A stretch of DNA of 64,000 bases, from assembly GCF_024055795.1 (NCBI RefSeq), contig NZ_JAMXMY010000003.1:248001-312000 (forward strand), written 5' to 3'. This DNA is from Actinoallomurus purpureus. Its GTDB lineage: Bacteria > Actinomycetota > Actinomycetes > Streptosporangiales > Streptosporangiaceae. Position numbers and translations under genes: made by a program. The notes under the pieces are model-generated. The model was not told the DNA's origin. It did not search any database and saw only the letters and a list, made by a program, of their open reading frames with translations. This document shows, piece by piece, positions 60,873 through 64,000 of the stretch. Position 1 is the first letter of the stretch. Every line of letters starts with the position of its first letter.

Positions 60873-62390
60873 CTAGTCGACGTCGACCCAGTCGAGGGTC
60901 CGGGTCACGGCCTTCTTCCAGCCGGCGTAGCCGCGTTCACGTTCCTCCTCGCTCCAGCGCGGCTCCCAGCGCTCGGCCTCGTTCCAGTTCTGCCGCAGCT
61001 CGTCGGTCGAGTTCCAGAACCCGACGGCCAGGCCCGCGGCGTACGCGGCGCCGAGCGCGGTGGTCTCCGCGACGACCGGCTTGGAGACCGGAACGCCGAG
61101 GACGTCGGCCTGCAGCTCCATGCACAGGCGGTTGGCGGTCACGCCGCCGTCCACCCGCAGCACGTCGAGCGCGACGCCGGAGTCCTGCCGCATCGCCTCG
61201 ACGACGTCGCGGCTCTGGTAGCAGATCGCCTCGAGGGTCGCCCGCGCGAGGTGGGCGTTGGTGTTGAAGCGGGACAGTCCGACGATCGCGCCGCGGGCGT
61301 CGGAGCGCCAGTACGGGGCGAACAGGCCGGAGAAGGCGGGCACGAAATAGACGCCGCCGTTGTCCTCGACCTGCCGGGCCAGTGCCTCGCTCTCGGCGGC
61401 GCCGGAGATGATGCCGAGCTGGTCGCGCAGCCACTGGACCGCCGACCCGGTGACGGCGATGGAGCCTTCCAGGGCGTACGTCGGCCGGTCGTTGCCGAAC
61501 TGGTAGCAGACGGTGGTGAGCAGCCCGCTCTTGGAGCGCACCAGCTCGTGGCCGGTGTTGAGGAGCAGGAAGTTGCCGGTGCCGTAGGTGTTCTTCGCCT
61601 CGCCGACGCCGAAGCAGACCTGCCCGACGGTCGCCGCCTGCTGGTCGCCCAGGTCGCCGGTCAGCGGCACCTCGCCGCCGAGCGGGCCGAGGATGCGGGT
61701 GACGCCGTAGTAGTCCGGGTTGGACGACGGGCGGATCTCCGGCAGCATCTGCCGGGGGATGTTGAAGAACGACAGCAGCTCGTCATCCCAGTCCAGCGTC
61801 TCCAGGTTCATCAGCATCGTGCGGCTGGCGTTGGTGGGATCGGTGACGTGCACGCCGCCGTCGACACCGCCGGTGAGGTTCCACAGCAGCCAGGTGTCGG
61901 TGTTGCCGAAGATCGCCTCACCCGCTTCGGCCGCCTTACGCACGCCGTCGACGTTCTCCAGGATCCACTGGATCTTGCCGCCGGAGAAGTACGTCGCCGG
62001 CGGCAGCCCGGCCTTCTGGCGGATCACGTCGCCATGGCCGTTGCGCTCCAGCGCCGACGCGATGCGGTCGGTGCGGGTGTCCTGCCAGACGATCGCGTTG
62101 TAGTAGGGCCGCCCGGTGACGCGGTTCCACACGACCGTGGTCTCGCGCTGGTTGGTGATGCCGAGGGCGGCCAGGTCCGTGGCGCGCAGGTTCGCCTCGC
62201 GCAGGCCGGTTTCGACGACCGCCCGGGTGCGCTCCCAGATCTCGGTCGGGTTGTGCTCGACCCATCCGGGGTTCGGCAGGATCTGGTCATGCTCGAGCTG
62301 GTGCTTGGCCACCTCGTTCCCGCCGTGGTCGAAGATCATGAAACGGGTGCTCGTGGTGCCCTGGTCAACCGCTCCGACGAAGTCGGCCAT
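60873..62390 (-). CDS. glpK: Glycerol kinase
   Basis: 505-residue FGGY-family kinase making glycerol-3-phosphate from glycerol and ATP; commits glycerol to catabolism. N-terminal phosphate loop [14 protein letters not shown], substrate region [13 protein letters not shown], the FGGY signatures [20 protein letters not shown] and [20 protein letters not shown]. Length and motifs complete. ATG 62390 follows GAAGGCGA. Second gene of the glpFKD row, 92 bases after glpF. Confidence 0.96.
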   Translation of the reverse strand: MADFVGAVDQGTTSTRFMIFDHGGNEVAKHQLEHDQILPNPGWVEHNPTEIWERTRAVVETGLREANLRATDLAALGITNQRETTVVWNRVTGRPYYNAIVWQDTRTDRIASALERNGHGDVIRQKAGLPPATYFSGGKIQWILENVDGVRKAAEAGEAIFGNTDTWLLWNLTGGVDGGVHVTDPTNASRTMLMNLETLDWDDELLSFFNIPRQMLPEIRPSSNPDYYGVTRILGPLGGEVPLTGDLGDQQAATVGQVCFGVGEAKNTYGTGNFLLLNTGHELVRSKSGLLTTVCYQFGNDRPTYALEGSIAVTGSAVQWLRDQLGIISGAAESEALARQVEDNGGVYFVPAFSGLFAPYWRSDARGAIVGLSRFNTNAHLARATLEAICYQSRDVVEAMRQDSGVALDVLRVDGGVTANRLCMELQADVLGVPVSKPVVAETTALGAAYAAGLAVGFWNSTDELRQNWNEAERWEPRWSEEERERGYAGWKKAVTRTLDWVDVD

Positions 62391-62482
62391 GGGTATCGCC
62401 TTCCTTCTCGTCCATTTCGGGCCGTCCGGCCGGCCGCCGAGGGCGTCCGGCCGGACTGTGTCGTTGTGCCGCGCGGAGGCGG

Positions 62483-63310
62483 TCAGGCCTTCTCGAGTTC
62501 CGCGTCGGTCGGTATCCGGCCGGGTTCCGTAGCCTCCTCGGAGGGCAGGAAGCGGCCGACGAGCACCTGGTAGAGGCCCGCGCCGAGCACCGCGCCGATG
62601 AGCGGGCCGACGATGGGCACCCAGAAGTACAGCCCTCCGTACTGGTCGCGGAACGCGGTGCCGTACCCGGTGAAGAACGAGGCGAGACGCGGCCCGAGGT
62701 CGCGCGCCGGGTTGATCGCGTAGCCGGCGTCGGTGCCCCACGCCATGCCGATGGCCACGACGATCAGGCCGACGATGAACGGTGCGAGGTTGGCGGCGGG
62801 GGAGGAGTTGCGCAGGTCCGTCACGGCGAGGATCAGGAAGAGCAGGATGGCGGTGCCGATGATCTGGTCGCGGAGGGCACCGCCGGTGTGCACGGGCAGC
62901 GCGCCGTTGCCGGGCAGGGTCGAGAAGACGCCCTGGGTCTTGATGGTGTGACCGGGGTCCAGCTTGGCCAGGACCTCGCTGTAGTTCCAGCGCACGATCA
63001 GCGCCGCCGCGAACGCGCCGACCAGCTGGGCCAGCGAGTACGGCAGGACCTTGCGCCAGGAGAACCCCTTGAACACCGCCAGCGCGACGGTCACCGCGGG
63101 GTTCAGATGCGCGCCGCTGATCCGGCCCGCGACGTACACGCCCAGCGTGACGCCGAGGCCCCAGGCCCAGGCGATGCTGTCGTGGTCGCCGATCCCGCCG
63201 GCCACGACCTGCGCCACCACGCCTGTGCCGAACAGAATGAGCACCATGGTGCCCGCGAATTCGGCGGCCAGTTCCCCGGCCAGCCCGGGGATCTTGAGTC
63301 GCTCTGCCAC
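62483..63310 (-). CDS. glpF: Glycerol uptake facilitator (aquaglyceroporin)
   Basis: 275-residue MIP channel with six membrane helices and two NPA loops: [11 protein letters not shown] (NPA 70-72) and [11 protein letters not shown] (200-204). The Asp after the second NPAR marks the glycerol-conducting GlpF branch instead of water-only aquaporins. First gene of the catabolic row; ATG 63310 with AGGAGGAGA upstream. Divergent from the IclR-type regulator across a 298-bp region with repeated operator-like motifs. Confidence 0.94.
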   Translation of the reverse strand: MAERLKIPGLAGELAAEFAGTMVLILFGTGVVAQVVAGGIGDHDSIAWAWGLGVTLGVYVAGRISGAHLNPAVTVALAVFKGFSWRKVLPYSLAQLVGAFAAALIVRWNYSEVLAKLDPGHTIKTQGVFSTLPGNGALPVHTGGALRDQIIGTAILLFLILAVTDLRNSSPAANLAPFIVGLIVVAIGMAWGTDAGYAINPARDLGPRLASFFTGYGTAFRDQYGGLYFWVPIVGPLIGAVLGAGLYQVLVGRFLPSEEATEPGRIPTDAELEKA

Positions 63311-63432
63311 GTCTCCTCCTTGGGGACGATGCCCAGCTCGGGGGCACCGTAGACACCGTCCGCGAGGAGGCTGCGAGCTTCCTCGCGACTGTCGGGACGC
63401 TAAGTCGCCCGCAGGGCCCGGTCAACAGACAT

Positions 63433-63603
63433 GTGCCGACATTGTCGAACCCGCGCCGAACGCTGGTCGGCTTCCTCTGGGGCGACTAGTGTCGGCCGCA
63501 GTGACGCAATTCACAGATCACACCCGAATACCCCGGCCTCGCCGTCAAATGGGCGGCCAGGGGAGTGAAAAGTGCCGACATTGTCGAATAGGTGCCGACT
63601 TGG
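63433..63603. promoter_or_regulatory. Repeated operator motif between glpF and the IclR-type regulator
   Basis: GTGCCGACATTGTCGAA occurs exactly at 63433-63449 and 63572-63588, and a partial copy GTGCCGACTTGG at 63592-63603, just before the regulator start. The core CGACA-T-TGTCG is a perfect 11-bp palindrome. Position on both sides of the divergent promoters fits binding by the GylR-like regulator itself, controlling glp genes and its own synthesis. Confidence 0.65.
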
Positions 63604-63608
63604 CTACC

Positions 63609-64000
63609 ATGGCCTACGTGCCAGGTCCGGTGCAGTCCATCGAGCGAGCCGCCGCGATCCTCCGCCTGCTCGCCCGTGGTTCCGGGCGTCTCGGGGTCAG
63701 TGAGATCGCGGGCTCTCTCGGGCTGGCCCGGGGCACCGCCCACGGACTCCTGCGGACCCTCCAGGGCGTCGGCTTCGTCGAGCAGGACGAGGAGACCGGC
63801 AAGTACCAGCTCGGCGCGGCCCTGCTCCACCTCGGCACGAGTTACCTGGACGTCAACGAGCTGCGCTCCCGCGCGATCAACTGGGCAGACGCCCTCGCCG
63901 CCCGCAGCGGTGAGGCCGTCCGGATCGGGACCACACTGGACGGCAAGGTCCTCGTCGTCCACCATGTCTTCCGGCCCGACGACACCCTCCAGGCCCTCGA
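63609..64000 (+). CDS. IclR-family regulator, GylR-like (3-prime end outside the window)
   Basis: First 130 residues of an IclR-type regulator: MAYVPGPVQSIERAAAILRL, the winged helix LGVSEIAGSLGLARGTAHGL then LRTLQGVGFVEQDEE, and the start of the effector domain (SYLDVNELRSRAINWADALA, EAVRIGTTLDGKVLVVHHVF). In Streptomyces the IclR protein GylR controls the glycerol operon and responds to glycerol-3-phosphate; the divergent glpF here supports the same role. ATG 63609 is the start. Runs past the window end. Confidence 0.9.
   Translation, partial: MAYVPGPVQSIERAAAILRLLARGSGRLGVSEIAGSLGLARGTAHGLLRTLQGVGFVEQDEETGKYQLGAALLHLGTSYLDVNELRSRAINWADALAARSGEAVRIGTTLDGKVLVVHHVFRPDDTLQAL

Noticed and set aside
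60753-62573. Plus-strand open frame opposite glycerol kinase
   Set aside because: Antisense to glpK; no ribosome site and no protein-like segments.

Overview
The window is high-GC DNA dense with genes, many starting at GTG. It carries helix-turn-helix/DUF397 pairs, RsbW-like ATPases, a sugar ABC importer with no ATPase of its own, and a GylR-like regulator beside glycerol genes. This points to a filamentous actinomycete (Streptosporangiales or Streptomycetales type); genus cannot be decided from the sequence alone.

Layout. 1-9.5 kb: housekeeping and singletons (partial HxlR regulator, pentapeptide-repeat protein, phosphoglucomutase, pirin, hemerythrin-like protein, a MraY/WecA-type sugar-phosphate transferase, two DUF21/CBS membrane proteins). 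9.5-21 kb: an alpha-glucan/maltooligosaccharide locus made of a LacI regulator with a clear operator, lipoprotein binding protein, a strong hairpin, two permeases, GH13 alpha-glucosidase, a secreted six-hairpin glycosidase-like protein and a debranching-enzyme-like protein. 21-22.5 kb: exported serine hydrolase with a terminator. 22.6-37 kb: accessory DNA holding a tRNA 3-prime remnant, small genes, frameshifted genes, an integrase-like remnant and a 21-bp direct repeat at 28422 and 36832. Between the repeats lie a threonine-dehydratase-like enzyme, a YCII protein, a 5-formyl-THF cyclo-ligase-like protein, an XRE regulator, a small serine-recombinase-like protein, an RsbW-like ATPase, and a tightly packed cassette of HhH-GPD glycosylase, B12-type radical SAM, thymidylate kinase and NUDIX hydrolase.

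37-49 kb: after an AraC regulator and a methyltransferase comes a complete nickel-pincer-nucleotide (NPN) cofactor set (larE; divergently larB and larC). larE runs in the same direction as a row of genes for an acyl reductase fused to a HAD domain, a zinc alcohol dehydrogenase, a divergent LarA homologue and a PlsC acyltransferase. The LarA homologue keeps the NPN-attaching Lys and Ni-ligand His but seems to lack one of the two catalytic His and the substrate Arg. This suggests an undescribed nickel enzyme acting on a lipid-like or acyl substrate, and it is the most interesting locus here.

49-58.9 kb: a decayed ArsR-like gene, DUF1963 protein, XRE with a truncated DUF397 partner, RsbW-like ATPase, NCS1 permease, MarR with a divergent ABC exporter and a double palindromic operator, then an MFS exporter divergent from an ArsR regulator. 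58.9-64 kb: glycerol catabolism (glpF, glpK, glpD) with a divergent IclR/GylR-type regulator cut by the window end and a repeated operator-like motif between them. Three separate sets of intergenic tandem repeats occur (9.55, 42.33 and 60.62 kb).
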